64,000 nucleotides of DNA from Desulfosediminicola flagellatus (GCF_005116655.2 NZ_CP050698.1:5412501-5476500), one strand, 5' to 3'. Counted from the first letter of the stretch, positions 9,919 to 19,968 are shown. The notes: a model not told the origin generated them from the sequence alone. Numbers and translations are program-made.

Positions 9919-10350
9919 ATGACCAATATTCAGATACATGATTGTTCAGCTTTTTCGAACGCAGAATGCAAAGAACTTTTTCAACAAATCCGGGATGAGT
10001 TAATCAGCTATAATAATTCGATTATAGCGGGCTTATCAAAATCTTCTGTTCTACTTAGTCTTACCGATAAGGAGGACATAGTTGGTGGATTATTCGGTAA
10101 AATCTCGTGGGACTGGCTCCATATTGAACTGCTCTGGATAGAAGAATCATATAGAAACAGTGATTACGGCACACAACTGATTCTAAAAGCAGAAGCAATT
10201 GCACAAAAGGCCGACTGTATAGGCGTACATCTCGAATCGAGTACTTTTCAGGCTCCTGGCTTTTACAAGAAACTCGGCTACTCAATTTTCGCTGAGCTTG
10301 AAAACAAACCTAGAAAACAGACACAGATCTTTTTCAAGAAAGAATTTTAA
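9919..10350 (+). CDS. GNAT-family N-acetyltransferase
   Basis: A 143-residue GNAT-fold protein. The core reads VGGLFGKISWDWLHIELLWIEESYRNSDYGTQLILKAE, where the beta4 strand is followed by a diverged acetyl-CoA pyrophosphate loop (YRNSDYGTQL in place of R-x2-G-x-G/A). Near the C-terminus APGFYKKLGYSIFAEL matches the FY-x3-G[FY] motif of the family. The ATG at 9919 has GGAG eleven bases upstream. An in-frame TTG at 9850 would add 23 non-conserved residues. The acceptor substrate is unknown, and it is a stand-alone gene. Confidence 0.8.
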   Translation: MTNIQIHDCSAFSNAECKELFQQIRDELISYNNSIIAGLSKSSVLLSLTDKEDIVGGLFGKISWDWLHIELLWIEESYRNSDYGTQLILKAEAIAQKADCIGVHLESSTFQAPGFYKKLGYSIFAELENKPRKQTQIFFKKEF

Positions 10351-10449
10351 AAAGCATCCAGTTAATGCTCAAACGTTACGGGCACAGGCACTATACGATA
10401 GTTAAGCGGATACGCCTGGCTATTTGGAATACTGCCACCACCCACCATC

Positions 10450-12411
10450 TCAGGAAGGTTTACGATGATCTTTCACTCGTGCCAGCCAACTCTCTGACAA
10501 TGCTTTTAACGAGTTTCTATCTTGTGTAGCCAACCCTACAGGGTCAAACCGCAGCTTCTGGTGTAATCGGTAGATCTGTTTGATTTTCTCGACTTCAAGG
10601 GTATGTCGCTGCTGAATTCTTTCAACCCATGTCAAAAATGGCTCCTTCCTATATCTGGGAACGCCAAATTCCATTAACTGTTTCTCTATGGCATAAAGCG
10701 GCGAATCGATTTCATCAAATATTCGTGCCTTTACGATTGACGCGGCATCTATTCTTTCAGAATTTATCCTCCTGTAGATTTTAATAACCAGAATAAGTGC
10801 CAGCAAAACCGTCAGAATTGAGAGTACCAGTTCATAATTTTGTTCGGTTCGAATACGAAAGTGATCTATTTTCAATTTAATATATGCAAACAAATCACTG
10901 AGTATTTCAAGCCTTGGCCTATTTGCAGTTTCCAGCGCAAACCAATCCGCTGGTGTGGTATCCACCATTACCCAACGCCCACCAACGTAGGCCTCACTCC
11001 ACGCATGTGCATGTCTGTCTCTTACAATATATTTGTTTTCAATCTTACTTTTCTCTTCAACCACAAAGCCTGTCACATACCTGCTTGGTATTCCAATTTT
11101 CCTCAACAACAATGCTGTTGCTGTGGCAAATTGTTCACAATATCCACTTTTGTTGCCAAACAAAAAGTTCTCCAAGGGTGTTTCGAAATCGCCCTGCCCT
11201 GACACATCAATCGAATACGTGAAATCATCAGCGAAATATTTTCTGATGAGCGCAATTTTCTCGACTTCAGAAAGATTATCGACCTTCCATCCGCTCGTAA
11301 CTTGCCCAATAAGTTTATCTTCTTCAGGATGTATTGATACGTTACGATGTGAAGGGACATCTTCATTACTCAATTTTGAGTTATAAAAAATGTCATACGA
11401 AATAAGAGACGCGCCATCAATTATCTTGGTAATGCCGTCTCTCTTCTGCTCGATTTCATAGATTGTCGGCCCCGTTAGACGGTAACTGCCATATGGCTGT
11501 GGCAGTAAGCCCTGCTCTTTTGGCAGATAATATTCAATCCGGGCACGGCTTCCTGTCACCTTGGGTGAAGCCATCAGGTCCCAGCCAAACCTCGAAACTC
11601 CTACATGCGCAAACGGCTCATTGCTATACCAGGTATACTGGTTAAACATTTCATAGCTTGCCTGCCTGAGAATTGTCGGCCCGGCATTTGATGCTTCAAC
11701 TCTGAGCAGGATATCGCCTGAAGACTTGAGTTTACCAATGGTGCCAAAAGAAAGTTTGGATTTAAAGGGGTCGGCATCCTGGGAAAAATAATAGCCTCTG
11801 AAAAACATTCGTGTTTTATAACGAACATATTCATGAACCACTTCTGCCCCTTTAAACGTGACAAACCCAAATCCCAGAGCCCCTACAAAAACTGTAATAA
11901 AAACCCACAGCGGAAATGAACGACTCCTGTTTTCGAACAATATCCAGAACACAAGGAGCCCGACAACAGGAAAAAATAGCGGTGATCTGCTATTTGGAAT
12001 TGCAGCAGAGAAAAGACTTAAGGCAAAATAGTAAAATCTAAAATCCAATGGATCATGTTTATGGATCTCTTTTTTACGAAAACCCAGACGGGTTCCTATA
12101 ATAATCTTCTCCCGACCGGTATAGAGTTGCGCAAGAATCAGCGGCAATAAGATAACGGGCATCCAAAGAACAAGTGTCTTTAAGAAGAGTACTTTTTTCA
12201 CGTTGAGCATGATCAGCACAACGGCAGAAAGAAAAATTACCGAGGTAAGATCTGAAACACGAACAAAATCATCATCAGATAAGTTCAGACGGGTTGGAAC
12301 CACAAGCACTGAGCCCAGAAGCAGGGCAATTACAATTGAAACTATCAGGTTACCTGATTCAACTCCCCAGAAAACCAGCGTAACCGACATGAGTAGTGGT
12401 GGGATTTTCAT
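10450..12411 (-). CDS. TgpA-like membrane transglutaminase-domain protein
   Basis: A 653-residue membrane protein, third gene of a MoxR-DUF58-transglutaminase operon. The N-terminal 190 residues contain several hydrophobic helices, and another helix lies near residue 560. The middle is a transglutaminase-like core with the catalytic triad visible: Cys in GNKSGYCEQFATATA (about residue 421), His in RHAHAWSEAYV (about 467) and Asp in VMVDTTPADW (about 482). A cytoplasmic DUF4129-like C-terminus follows. Family members such as TgpA have periplasmic transglutaminase activity. The natural substrate is generally unknown. The start overlaps the DUF58 stop by four bases, so the three genes are likely cotranscribed and coupled. 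Confidence 0.88.
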   Translation of the reverse strand: MKIPPLLMSVTLVFWGVESGNLIVSIVIALLLGSVLVVPTRLNLSDDDFVRVSDLTSVIFLSAVVLIMLNVKKVLFLKTLVLWMPVILLPLILAQLYTGREKIIIGTRLGFRKKEIHKHDPLDFRFYYFALSLFSAAIPNSRSPLFFPVVGLLVFWILFENRSRSFPLWVFITVFVGALGFGFVTFKGAEVVHEYVRYKTRMFFRGYYFSQDADPFKSKLSFGTIGKLKSSGDILLRVEASNAGPTILRQASYEMFNQYTWYSNEPFAHVGVSRFGWDLMASPKVTGSRARIEYYLPKEQGLLPQPYGSYRLTGPTIYEIEQKRDGITKIIDGASLISYDIFYNSKLSNEDVPSHRNVSIHPEEDKLIGQVTSGWKVDNLSEVEKIALIRKYFADDFTYSIDVSGQGDFETPLENFLFGNKSGYCEQFATATALLLRKIGIPSRYVTGFVVEEKSKIENKYIVRDRHAHAWSEAYVGGRWVMVDTTPADWFALETANRPRLEILSDLFAYIKLKIDHFRIRTEQNYELVLSILTVLLALILVIKIYRRINSERIDAASIVKARIFDEIDSPLYAIEKQLMEFGVPRYRKEPFLTWVERIQQRHTLEVEKIKQIYRLHQKLRFDPVGLATQDRNSLKALSESWLARVKDHRKPS

Positions 12412-13754
12412 TTCAACTCGACAGTTTTAAAAGTATCTCTCACATTAAAGATCCGCACCTCAGGAAGTTGCATTTCTGTAATAAGGCGTTCACCTTCCTC
12501 AATATCAGCAACCACCAGAATCACCTTGTGAGGTATCCGTATGCTCTTTAAATACTCAATAAGCTTTTTTCGTTGATCATCAAGATCAATATAAATCAGA
12601 ATAAGTCCGCTCAGAACTGCGGTATGCGCCATAACAGTTTCTGACAGTTCAGAAAATGATCGTTTATTGCAGCTACCAATACATGCCAGCACCTCCAGCA
12701 TCTGGTGCTCTGTCGACTGCCCACGTCCGGTGGATAGTGTAGAAATACAGCTATCACCTGCAAAGAGGAGCTCAATGAGGTTATTTGCCCTGTCTTGTTG
12801 AACAATAACAGAAGCCGCTATTGATACAGCATCTTCAAACACCTCGTTGATAGCGGACGTATTGAAGGTATCGAGAAGTATTCCATATCGTGAAAAATAT
12901 TCATCCTGATATTGCCGTACTATTGTTTCACCAGATTTCGCTGTTGCCTTCCAGTCAATGTGTTTGACAGGGTCCCCAGGCCTGTATTCACGGAGCGAGA
13001 CAAATTCTCCAGAATCTCCGCAACTAGTCGCTCCACTCACCCCTCCCTGATGATACTTTCTCGAACCATCCATCTCAGCCTGGACGACAGGAAACATTTT
13101 AGGTAAGACCAGTATCTTTTCCGCATCAGGAAAAAACAGCTCTTTTTTGAATAACCCCAGGGGTTCAAGCCGATATATAGAGTATCCCGAAAGACTGATG
13201 TAGCCGCGCCGCGTAGGCGTGAAAAAAACTTCCACCTGCCGTTTTTCCCCTGCCTCCAGTGCGGGTAACGGAAAGGTTTCGAATTGCGCCCCAGAACTCC
13301 GCTTAAGCAACCACAACCAGCGGTAATACCCAAATTTTCTATCAAAGAGGTTCCGGTCACCCTCACCTTCCTCCTGAATGGAGTCGAACTCCTCAAAGGT
13401 AGGGAAGCGGGAACCTGAAATCTCAGTGTAAAACAACCCTGAAGTTCGTTTATCGCTGGAGTTTTCGAGATGCAGAAAGTAGGTCAGCTTTTCTCCTGCA
13501 GTGCATGTTTCAGGCAGAATCCTTCTTACACGAAAAACGTTCCTGAACAGAAATGATAATGGAAAAGCAATAAGCAGAAGGATGACTGCCAGCGCAGCCA
13601 GCTGATAGATCATCGTCTGTCGTGTATTTATACCAAACAATACCGATAGCCCCGCAAAAGCTATCATCATCCTGCCGGCCTGACTCACCTTACGATGCAG
13701 ATGCCGTTTGATGCGCGTTATAATGATATACAGTTTATAAAGTTTCGGGCTCAT
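12408..13754 (-). CDS. DUF58 domain protein (vWA-like, MoxR partner)
   Basis: A 448-residue protein with hydrophobic segments between residues about 28 and 72. After a beta-rich extracytoplasmic part it carries the DUF58 signature SLREYRPGDPVKHIDWKATA (about residues 238-258), and then a vWA-like fold starting at YGILLDTF. DUF58 proteins are encoded with MoxR ATPases and are thought to be clients or adaptors in metal-dependent assembly or envelope stress pathways. It overlaps its neighbours on both sides by four bases (moxR upstream, the transglutaminase gene downstream), a conserved three-gene arrangement. Confidence 0.9.
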   Translation of the reverse strand: MSPKLYKLYIIITRIKRHLHRKVSQAGRMMIAFAGLSVLFGINTRQTMIYQLAALAVILLLIAFPLSFLFRNVFRVRRILPETCTAGEKLTYFLHLENSSDKRTSGLFYTEISGSRFPTFEEFDSIQEEGEGDRNLFDRKFGYYRWLWLLKRSSGAQFETFPLPALEAGEKRQVEVFFTPTRRGYISLSGYSIYRLEPLGLFKKELFFPDAEKILVLPKMFPVVQAEMDGSRKYHQGGVSGATSCGDSGEFVSLREYRPGDPVKHIDWKATAKSGETIVRQYQDEYFSRYGILLDTFNTSAINEVFEDAVSIAASVIVQQDRANNLIELLFAGDSCISTLSTGRGQSTEHQMLEVLACIGSCNKRSFSELSETVMAHTAVLSGLILIYIDLDDQRKKLIEYLKSIRIPHKVILVVADIEEGERLITEMQLPEVRIFNVRDTFKTVELK

Positions 13755-14734
13755 TTCGGAGTTGGGAGCTCCTGAATTATTGAATTTACGACAGCATCCT
13801 GGGTTACACCTGCAAACAATGCCTGTGAGGTGAGTTGAAGGCGATGCGACAGCACATAGGGTGCCGCTTCCACAATGTCCTCAGGGATTACAAACTCACG
13901 CCCTCCAAAAAGTGCCAGCGCCTGTGAAATGCGCATAAGTGATAGAGATGCCCGTACGCTTGCCCCCAGTACAACATTTTCCGCCAATCTGGTGGCGCTG
14001 ACGATATCTACAATATAGTACCTTAGTTCTTCGGATATCCGTATAGTGGTCAAAGCCCTGCCAATTTCTATAACTTCGTTTTCAGATGTTACAGCTTCAA
14101 TATGTTCTAAAGGATGTGATTCAAGTTGTTCAAACAGCACTGTGGCCTCGGAATCCCTGTCAAGATACCCAGGGGAGAGCTTTATCATGAATCTGTCCAT
14201 TTGCGACTCAGGTAGAGGATATGTCCCGTGAGACTCCACAGGGTTTTGGGTCGCTATAACAAAAAAGAGCGCACTTAGAGTAAACTTCTTTCCCTCCATC
14301 GTGACCTGCCGTTCTTCCATCGCCTCCAGCAATGCAGACTGAGTCCTGGGGCTGGCTCTGTTTATCTCATCCGCCAAGAGAATGTTCGTAAAAACAGGGC
14401 CTTTGATAAATTCAAATTCACCACTATGCTGTCTGTATATAGAAATACCGACAATGTCCGATGGCAATAGATCCGGGGTAAACTGTAACCTACCGAAACT
14501 GGTATCGACAGATTTTGCCAATGTTTTGGCCACAGTAGTCTTACCCGTCCCCGGAACATCTTCTAAGAGGACATGTCCACCAGCAAAAAAAGCGGCAAGT
14601 AGCAACTTTACTGTCTGCTCCTTTCCTTTGATGATCTTTTGAATATTTTCTGATATACGCTGATACAACTCTGCAGCCCGGTCATAATCCACATTGGCTG
14701 CCCGGGATTCGATACCATTTGCCTGTTCCAGCAT
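13751..14734 (-). CDS. MoxR-family AAA+ ATPase
   Basis: A 327-residue AAA+ ATPase and first gene of the operon. Walker A is VPGTGKTTVAKTLA (about residues 61-74) and Walker B is LLADEINRASPRTQSALLEAMEE, with sensor 1 in FFVIATQNPVESHGTYPLPE. The C-terminal lid contains GASVRASLSLMRISQALAL, typical of MoxR. These ATPases act as chaperones for proteins with vWA domains, here presumably the DUF58 product. No terminator lies between it and the two downstream genes. Upstream is the roughly 390-base gap holding an inverted repeat. Confidence 0.93.
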   Translation of the reverse strand: MLEQANGIESRAANVDYDRAAELYQRISENIQKIIKGKEQTVKLLLAAFFAGGHVLLEDVPGTGKTTVAKTLAKSVDTSFGRLQFTPDLLPSDIVGISIYRQHSGEFEFIKGPVFTNILLADEINRASPRTQSALLEAMEERQVTMEGKKFTLSALFFVIATQNPVESHGTYPLPESQMDRFMIKLSPGYLDRDSEATVLFEQLESHPLEHIEAVTSENEVIEIGRALTTIRISEELRYYIVDIVSATRLAENVVLGASVRASLSLMRISQALALFGGREFVIPEDIVEAAPYVLSHRLQLTSQALFAGVTQDAVVNSIIQELPTPK

Positions 14735-15120
14735 ACGGATTCCTTGTCGTGATGAATATCTAATTTTCGGGTATAACTCGTAAATATGGTCAGGATAGCT
14801 ACCAGATGTCCATCGCCAACCCTGGTTAGCTTTTTGATTTCAAGCTATAAACTCACGGCTATTTGAGATATTTTTTTCAACACATACTCAACCATTTGGG
14901 TATGTAATCAAAAAGATAATAAGACATGCTGGCTAACTATCTTTTGAGTATATCACAGAGATTGTTCAACGACATAGGGCGTAATTGCATTAAACCAGTG
15001 TTGCAGATTGATTTTGTTCTATTTATCCTGAACACTTCTGCAATATTAGTGTGTCTAGCTAACACAGACCGCCGGCACTGACATGTTATTCAACACATAT
15101 CGCTATTTTGGAGGCATAAC
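14735..15120. other. Divergent intergenic region (moxR / DUF4442) with inverted repeat
   Basis: About 385 AT-rich bases separating the minus-strand MoxR operon from the plus-strand DUF4442 gene, so it should hold both promoters. A near-perfect inverted repeat lies at 14882-14905 (ACATACTCAA / TTGGGTATGT, one mismatch, four-base spacer), a possible regulator site. No gene is seen. Confidence 0.5.
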
Positions 15121-15567
15121 GTGTATCTCTCACCAGCATGGTTCAAGTTTCTGTTAAATATTTATCCGCCCTATCTCGGGGCAGGTATAAAAGTCGAGCA
15201 GATACACGAAGACTGGTATGGTATTCGGGTTTCGATGAAACTTCGCTGGTACAATAGAAATGCTGTGCATGTTCATTTTGGCGGTAGCCTCTATTCAATG
15301 GTTGACCCACACCTGATGCTTATGCACATGCAACTTCTCGGAAAGGACTTTATAGTCTGGGATAAAGCTGCATCTATATCTTTTATCCGTCCAGGAAAGG
15401 GAAAGGTCACCGCTGACTTCATGCTAACTAAAAAAGATATTGAGAAGGTTATCGAAAAAACCTGTAATGGTAAAGTTTTCGAACCCACCTATGATATTGA
15501 GATTAAAAACGAGAAGGGTAAAGTTGTAGCCAGAGTAACTAAAGAGCTTTACATAAAACGAAAGTGA
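15121..15567 (+). CDS. DUF4442 hotdog-fold protein
   Basis: A 148-residue protein matching the DUF4442 family (hotdog-like, thioesterase-related). It opens with LSPAWFKFLLNIYPPYLGAGIKVEQIHEDW and continues with the family pattern R-x-N-x-VHFGGSLYSMVDPHLMLM, where the N-(x)n-H-x-GG-S-x-x-x-M-x-D segment sits on the central helix. No catalytic Asp/Glu can be assigned with certainty, so enzymatic activity is only suggested by the fold. The start is GTG, preceded by GGAGG five to nine bases upstream. It is a single gene, facing the convergent small lipoprotein gene. Confidence 0.8.
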   Translation: MYLSPAWFKFLLNIYPPYLGAGIKVEQIHEDWYGIRVSMKLRWYNRNAVHVHFGGSLYSMVDPHLMLMHMQLLGKDFIVWDKAASISFIRPGKGKVTADFMLTKKDIEKVIEKTCNGKVFEPTYDIEIKNEKGKVVARVTKELYIKRK

Positions 15568-15751
15568 CATTGCACCTCCCAGCCTTAGATCTGCCTCCTC
15601 TTCGATAACCATCTGTAAATAATTTTTAAAGCGCGCATCAGTTGAGTCCATAAAAACCGTAACGTAGTTTCTAAAAAATGTTTTATAGACAACGCTTTAT
15701 CTATTGCGTGATCCTCACTGAGGTTATCATTTTCAAACAGTATATTTAAAG

Positions 15752-15895
15752 TTACACGGCACCATACTCATCCCAATCCGATGCATCGATGCCTTCCCCC
15801 GGGCTTACAGACATCAATGGTTGTAAAGGTGAACGATCAACACAACCAGTAAGCAAGATCAATATCAGGACAAATGTTCCAGCATATTTCGTCAT
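15752..15895 (-). CDS. 47-residue predicted lipoprotein
   Basis: A short frame read directly from the sequence: MTKYAGTFVLILILLTGC, then a 29-residue acidic tail ending DWDEYGAV. The N-terminus is a complete lipoprotein signal with lipobox LTGC, giving a mature lipopeptide of about 30 residues. GGAGG lies just upstream of the ATG and overlaps the end of the preceding transglutaminase-like lipoprotein gene (7 bases between stop and start), so the two are probably one operon. I recognise no family. It may be an accessory to the upstream protein or a small entericidin-like lipoprotein. That is inference only. Confidence 0.6.
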   Translation of the reverse strand: MTKYAGTFVLILILLTGCVDRSPLQPLMSVSPGEGIDASDWDEYGAV

Positions 15896-15902
15896 TTCCC
15901 CA

Positions 15903-17810
15903 TTACCTCCAGACAACTGAATTTTTCAATTCGCCAAGATATGAATCCCAATTAAGGACAGTATCGCTACTGATACTCATTTTGCTCTCATTCTGAAAAT
16001 ATTTACGTTGTACTGAATTCCCTGTGACCTCCCATACTGATATGGCTAAAGAAGTGTTAATTTGAGGAAGTTCCGTTTTTGACGGGACAAACGGGATAAT
16101 CCACGTATCTTCCTGCTGAAACTCTGGCAGATACACCTTGCCCAGCTTGTCAGTGACCTGATACTCAACATCAAGCTGAAACAGACCCGGTGTGTTTAAT
16201 TTGAAGCCGCCTTTACCTAGAGACACATTATTTTCATCAAAACCAGCCAAATAGACGATAACCGCTTCATCTGCAGTAGCCTTTTTCACCCCAATATCTT
16301 CAGCAAATATATCAAAGCCTGATTTCAACATCTTCCCTGCCATGTGTATTTCATCTTTTCTGCTTGATGATTGCAGGGATTCATAAAACCTTAGGGCTGG
16401 ATAACCCAGCAAGTGAATTTCTCCTCGTATAACCCATCTGCCATCCTCGCCTTTTTCAATAGTCGAACTTGTAACAACCCGGTTTTCGTAATCCTCTGCT
16501 CTCCCAATAACATCTATCCGTGAATTATCCGGCTCAAGAATAAATGCTTTCCTGCCGACAGAAGCATAATATGAACTGCGCGAATTAGCCCAGCTATGGG
16601 TACCATCCAGTATTCGAAGATCTCCATCACCCGTTTCAACTGCCAGTACCATATGGTTAAAGCCTGTCAGGGACGGATAGTTCAACACAAGCTGCTCATT
16701 TCCCCAGGTTGATATCAGTACAGGATAACTCGCGATATTTGTCCCATCAAACATGCTTTTCAGGATTGTCGTTAACTCCTTACAATCACCAAACCCGTTT
16801 TTAAGCACCTCGGATGCTTCTCTTGGATAAAATGCATAACCACCGCGTGAATTGAAGTGGTAACGGATTTTATTGATGACAGTTGAAAACGCCTGGGTAA
16901 TCTTTTCTCCGGTTGGTGTATTATCTGGAATTGTACTGGCTAACTGATCAATCTCTTTCGTGGTGGTAAATGGTTCGTTCGAAAGATTCAGGTAATGGTT
17001 TCCCAACTCTTTCCATGTGTAGGATTCTTTCCCCTTGGGCGGAAAGCTCACATGAAACAGTGCATAATATTCTTCGGGATATTGAGTTCTGTCTTTTTCT
17101 TGAAAATTAACTACATTCTTTGCTGTAATCGAATGCGTCCTAAAACCGTCTTCGACGATAATCGACGTTTCACATTCGGCATCCTCAATATTTTCAACGC
17201 CGTTAACCAATGTGACATTGTCAGGATATGAGAGGGTTATAGTCCTCTTAACGACAGGAAATACATCTCCCAGGTTGTAACGTCCAACAAATTCCGGACG
17301 CGTATACTCCCGCTGCACCTCTACTTTGATAAGAGTATCTTGCTGATATTTAGGTACAAAAAACTGGTGGATCACATTATCTGAAAACTTCATTTCATGC
17401 TGACGAATCTTCGACTGAACCAATGTCCAGCTACTGCCGTCCGGATAATAAGCCTCTGCCGCTATCTTTACAGGTGTTTCGAAAAAGGTCTGCTCGGGTA
17501 CAGATATATACTGAGCATCCGTGTCATTGAGATTATTGACCCTATACCACTTGGTTTCGACTTCTTTGACCCGATTTCCCTCCGAATCAACTATAAACTG
17601 TAAATCCGTGGTATATTCCAGAAGTACCACTGACGAATTACGCCATGAAGCCGGAACGTTAAGATTTTTCAGATCACCCAACTCTTCACGAATAGTGGAA
17701 GTACTGACACAACCTTGCAGTACAAAGATCATTGTCAATATTGCAAATATCGCTAAAGATGTAGAACGCATATTATCCAACATAGTCTCGAAATCAGATG
17801 AGTTTTTCAT
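15903..17810 (-). CDS. DUF3857/transglutaminase-like lipoprotein
   Basis: A 635-residue protein with a lipoprotein signal (IFAILTMIFVLQGC, lipobox LQGC). The N-terminal half is DUF3857-like beta structure. The centre has a transglutaminase-like core: Cys in GFGDCKELTTILKSMF (about residue 343), His in GFNHMVLAVE (about 382) and Asp in LRILDGTHSW (about 393). The C-terminal part is a beta-rich domain. DUF3857-transglutaminase proteins are periplasmic or outer-membrane facing with unknown substrate. The first ATG is used here. An ATG 13 codons later would give a tighter signal peptide, and the GGGAGG lies some 18 bases before the first ATG, so the start is uncertain. Confidence 0.85.
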   Translation of the reverse strand: MKNSSDFETMLDNMRSTSLAIFAILTMIFVLQGCVSTSTIREELGDLKNLNVPASWRNSSVVLLEYTTDLQFIVDSEGNRVKEVETKWYRVNNLNDTDAQYISVPEQTFFETPVKIAAEAYYPDGSSWTLVQSKIRQHEMKFSDNVIHQFFVPKYQQDTLIKVEVQREYTRPEFVGRYNLGDVFPVVKRTITLSYPDNVTLVNGVENIEDAECETSIIVEDGFRTHSITAKNVVNFQEKDRTQYPEEYYALFHVSFPPKGKESYTWKELGNHYLNLSNEPFTTTKEIDQLASTIPDNTPTGEKITQAFSTVINKIRYHFNSRGGYAFYPREASEVLKNGFGDCKELTTILKSMFDGTNIASYPVLISTWGNEQLVLNYPSLTGFNHMVLAVETGDGDLRILDGTHSWANSRSSYYASVGRKAFILEPDNSRIDVIGRAEDYENRVVTSSTIEKGEDGRWVIRGEIHLLGYPALRFYESLQSSSRKDEIHMAGKMLKSGFDIFAEDIGVKKATADEAVIVYLAGFDENNVSLGKGGFKLNTPGLFQLDVEYQVTDKLGKVYLPEFQQEDTWIIPFVPSKTELPQINTSLAISVWEVTGNSVQRKYFQNESKMSISSDTVLNWDSYLGELKNSVVWR

Positions 17811-18321
17811 AATTGATAGTTATAAAACCCTCCCGTTCAAATCTATTGATAGTCAGGCGTAGAACAACCATTCAGTATGTGCGCTGCAATCTTTTTGGGC
17901 ATTAACACAATCCATAACAAACTAATATAGCATGTTTATTGTTACCACTATTTAAACAAACGGCCCCACATTGCTAATGTCCACCTATGAATCAGAATTG
18001 CTCTCACAATACATCAATTACCAATCCTGTTGTATTTACGTTACAATTTATCTCATAATAATTGACCATTGTTTACCAGACTACAGATAGATATAATTTC
18101 AGCATGTTAAGCCAAACGCACAATCACACGACCATAAACGGCATCTTCCGTAAGCGTAAAAGTAATTGCTGGGCAGAATCTAATCTGTTAATCTATTTTT
18201 ATGTTAGTTATCAGCTGTGAGTTTAGGCTGAGCACTCATCGGTTAATCCATAACGGATATTAGGAATTTGCTTCGTCAGTACGTTTAACCAGTTACATAG
18301 AATTCTGGGAGGGAGCGGTAC
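17811..18321. other. Intergenic region upstream of acyl-CoA synthetase
   Basis: About 510 AT-rich bases between divergent genes. A good ribosome site (GGGAGGGAG) precedes the acyl-CoA synthetase ATG at the right end. I saw no gene, strong hairpin or clear sigma-54 site. Promoters for both flanking genes are expected here. Confidence 0.5.
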
Positions 18322-19968
18322 ATGGTCAATGAAAAATATCAGCCTGGCGAGTTTTACAATTATCCCCTAATCATAAAAAAAATCCTGACAACGGCGCTCA
18401 ATTACGCCCCTAATCAGGAAATTGTCTATCGGGACAAACTCCGATATACCTATCGAGATCTGCAAAACAGAATCCACCGACTGGCATCGGGTTTACAGGA
18501 AGCCGGAATTGAGGATGGAGACACCGTAGCCGTATTTGATTATGACAGTAACAGGTATCTGGAGTGCTTTTTTGCCATCCCGATGATGGGATGCGTTATG
18601 CAGATGGTGAACTGGCGCCTATCTGCAAAACAGATGGTTTATACCATCAATCATGCTGAAGCTAAGTTGATCATTATCAACTCAGATTTCCTGCCACTGC
18701 TCGAATCAATCCGCGAATACCTGCCAGATGTTAAAAACATCATCGTCATTGCAGAAAACCCGGACTACCCTGAAACTTCGCTCGAAGTTTATTCTGATTA
18801 TGATGCGTTGCTTGAGCGATCCGATGCTCAATTTGATTTTCCCGATCTCGATGAAAACACGAAGGCAACAACATTTTACACAACAGGCACCACAGGTGAC
18901 CCCAAAGGCGTTCACTTCACTCACCGACAGCTCGTTCTGCACACACTTTCACTCACCATCGCGCTTGGAAGTTATGAGACCATAGGCAGATTCCGTTCTA
19001 ATGATGTGTATATGCCACTCACTCCAATGTTTCATGTCCATGCATGGGGGATTCCCTATGTTGCAACACTTCTTGGAGCCAAACAAGTCTATCCTGGTAA
19101 ATATGAACCACCTGTATTGCTTAAACTTATAGCTACAGAAGGAGTGACAGCCTCTCACTGCGTTCCGACAGTATTGCAGATGATAGTTAACAGTCCTGCA
19201 GTAACTGAAATTGATCTTTCATCATGGAAAGTGATCATTGGCGGATCAAAACTCTCTAAAGGCCTTGCAAGTAGTGCCAACAAGCTTGGAATAACTGTTT
19301 TTACAGGATATGGAATGTCCGAGACCTGCCCGGTGATCAGTCTGTCAGCCCCTCGACCAGACATGATCGGCAATATTGACGACAGTGAGATGTTGAACCT
19401 TGTTGTTAAAACCGGCCTTCCCATACCGCTGGTGGAATTTGAAGTTGTTGATATAGAAGGAAAACCTCAACCCCATGATGGAGAGAGTGTCGGTGAGGTC
19501 GTTTTTCGTGCCCCATGGCTCACCCGTGATTACTTCAAAGCCCCTGAAAAATCAGAAGAACTCTGGCAGGATGGTTGGCTTCACAGTGGTGATGTAGGAC
19601 ATATCGACAGTGATGGCTATCTGCAGGTAACTGACAGGATAAAAGATGTAATAAAGACCGGCGGTGAATGGATTTCTTCGCTTGATCTTGAAAATTGTGT
19701 AAGCCAGCACCCTGCAGTTCTCGAATCAGCCGCTATTGGAATCCCTGACGAGAAATGGGGAGAGAGACCGTTACTTATTGTCAAACTTAAACCAGACCAG
19801 GAAAAAAATATAGACGAGGAAGGACTTAAAGCCTTTATGCGAGAAGCTGCTACACACGGAACCATCCCACGCTATGCGGTTCCAGATACTATTCTTATTG
19901 TTGATGAACTTCCCAAAACGAGTGTGGGTAAACTCAACAAAAAGGTTATGAGAACAAATTTCAATTAG
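18322..19968 (+). CDS. Fatty-acyl-CoA synthetase (AMP-binding)
   Basis: A 548-residue adenylate-forming enzyme that would activate a medium- or long-chain fatty acid with ATP and CoA. Visible motifs are the P-loop-like FYTTGTTGDPKGVHFTHRQ (A3, about residue 189), TGYGMSETCPV (A5, about 330), WLHSGDVGHIDSDGY (A7), DRIKDVIKTGGEWIS (A8) and the catalytic lysine region KTSVGKLNKK near the C-terminus (A10). Length and motif spacing fit long-chain-fatty-acid CoA ligases of the FadD/AlkK type. The ATG has an excellent GGGAGGGAG ribosome site. It is monocistronic, closed by a strong terminator about 40 bases after the stop. Confidence 0.92.
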   Translation: MVNEKYQPGEFYNYPLIIKKILTTALNYAPNQEIVYRDKLRYTYRDLQNRIHRLASGLQEAGIEDGDTVAVFDYDSNRYLECFFAIPMMGCVMQMVNWRLSAKQMVYTINHAEAKLIIINSDFLPLLESIREYLPDVKNIIVIAENPDYPETSLEVYSDYDALLERSDAQFDFPDLDENTKATTFYTTGTTGDPKGVHFTHRQLVLHTLSLTIALGSYETIGRFRSNDVYMPLTPMFHVHAWGIPYVATLLGAKQVYPGKYEPPVLLKLIATEGVTASHCVPTVLQMIVNSPAVTEIDLSSWKVIIGGSKLSKGLASSANKLGITVFTGYGMSETCPVISLSAPRPDMIGNIDDSEMLNLVVKTGLPIPLVEFEVVDIEGKPQPHDGESVGEVVFRAPWLTRDYFKAPEKSEELWQDGWLHSGDVGHIDSDGYLQVTDRIKDVIKTGGEWISSLDLENCVSQHPAVLESAAIGIPDEKWGERPLLIVKLKPDQEKNIDEEGLKAFMREAATHGTIPRYAVPDTILIVDELPKTSVGKLNKKVMRTNFN

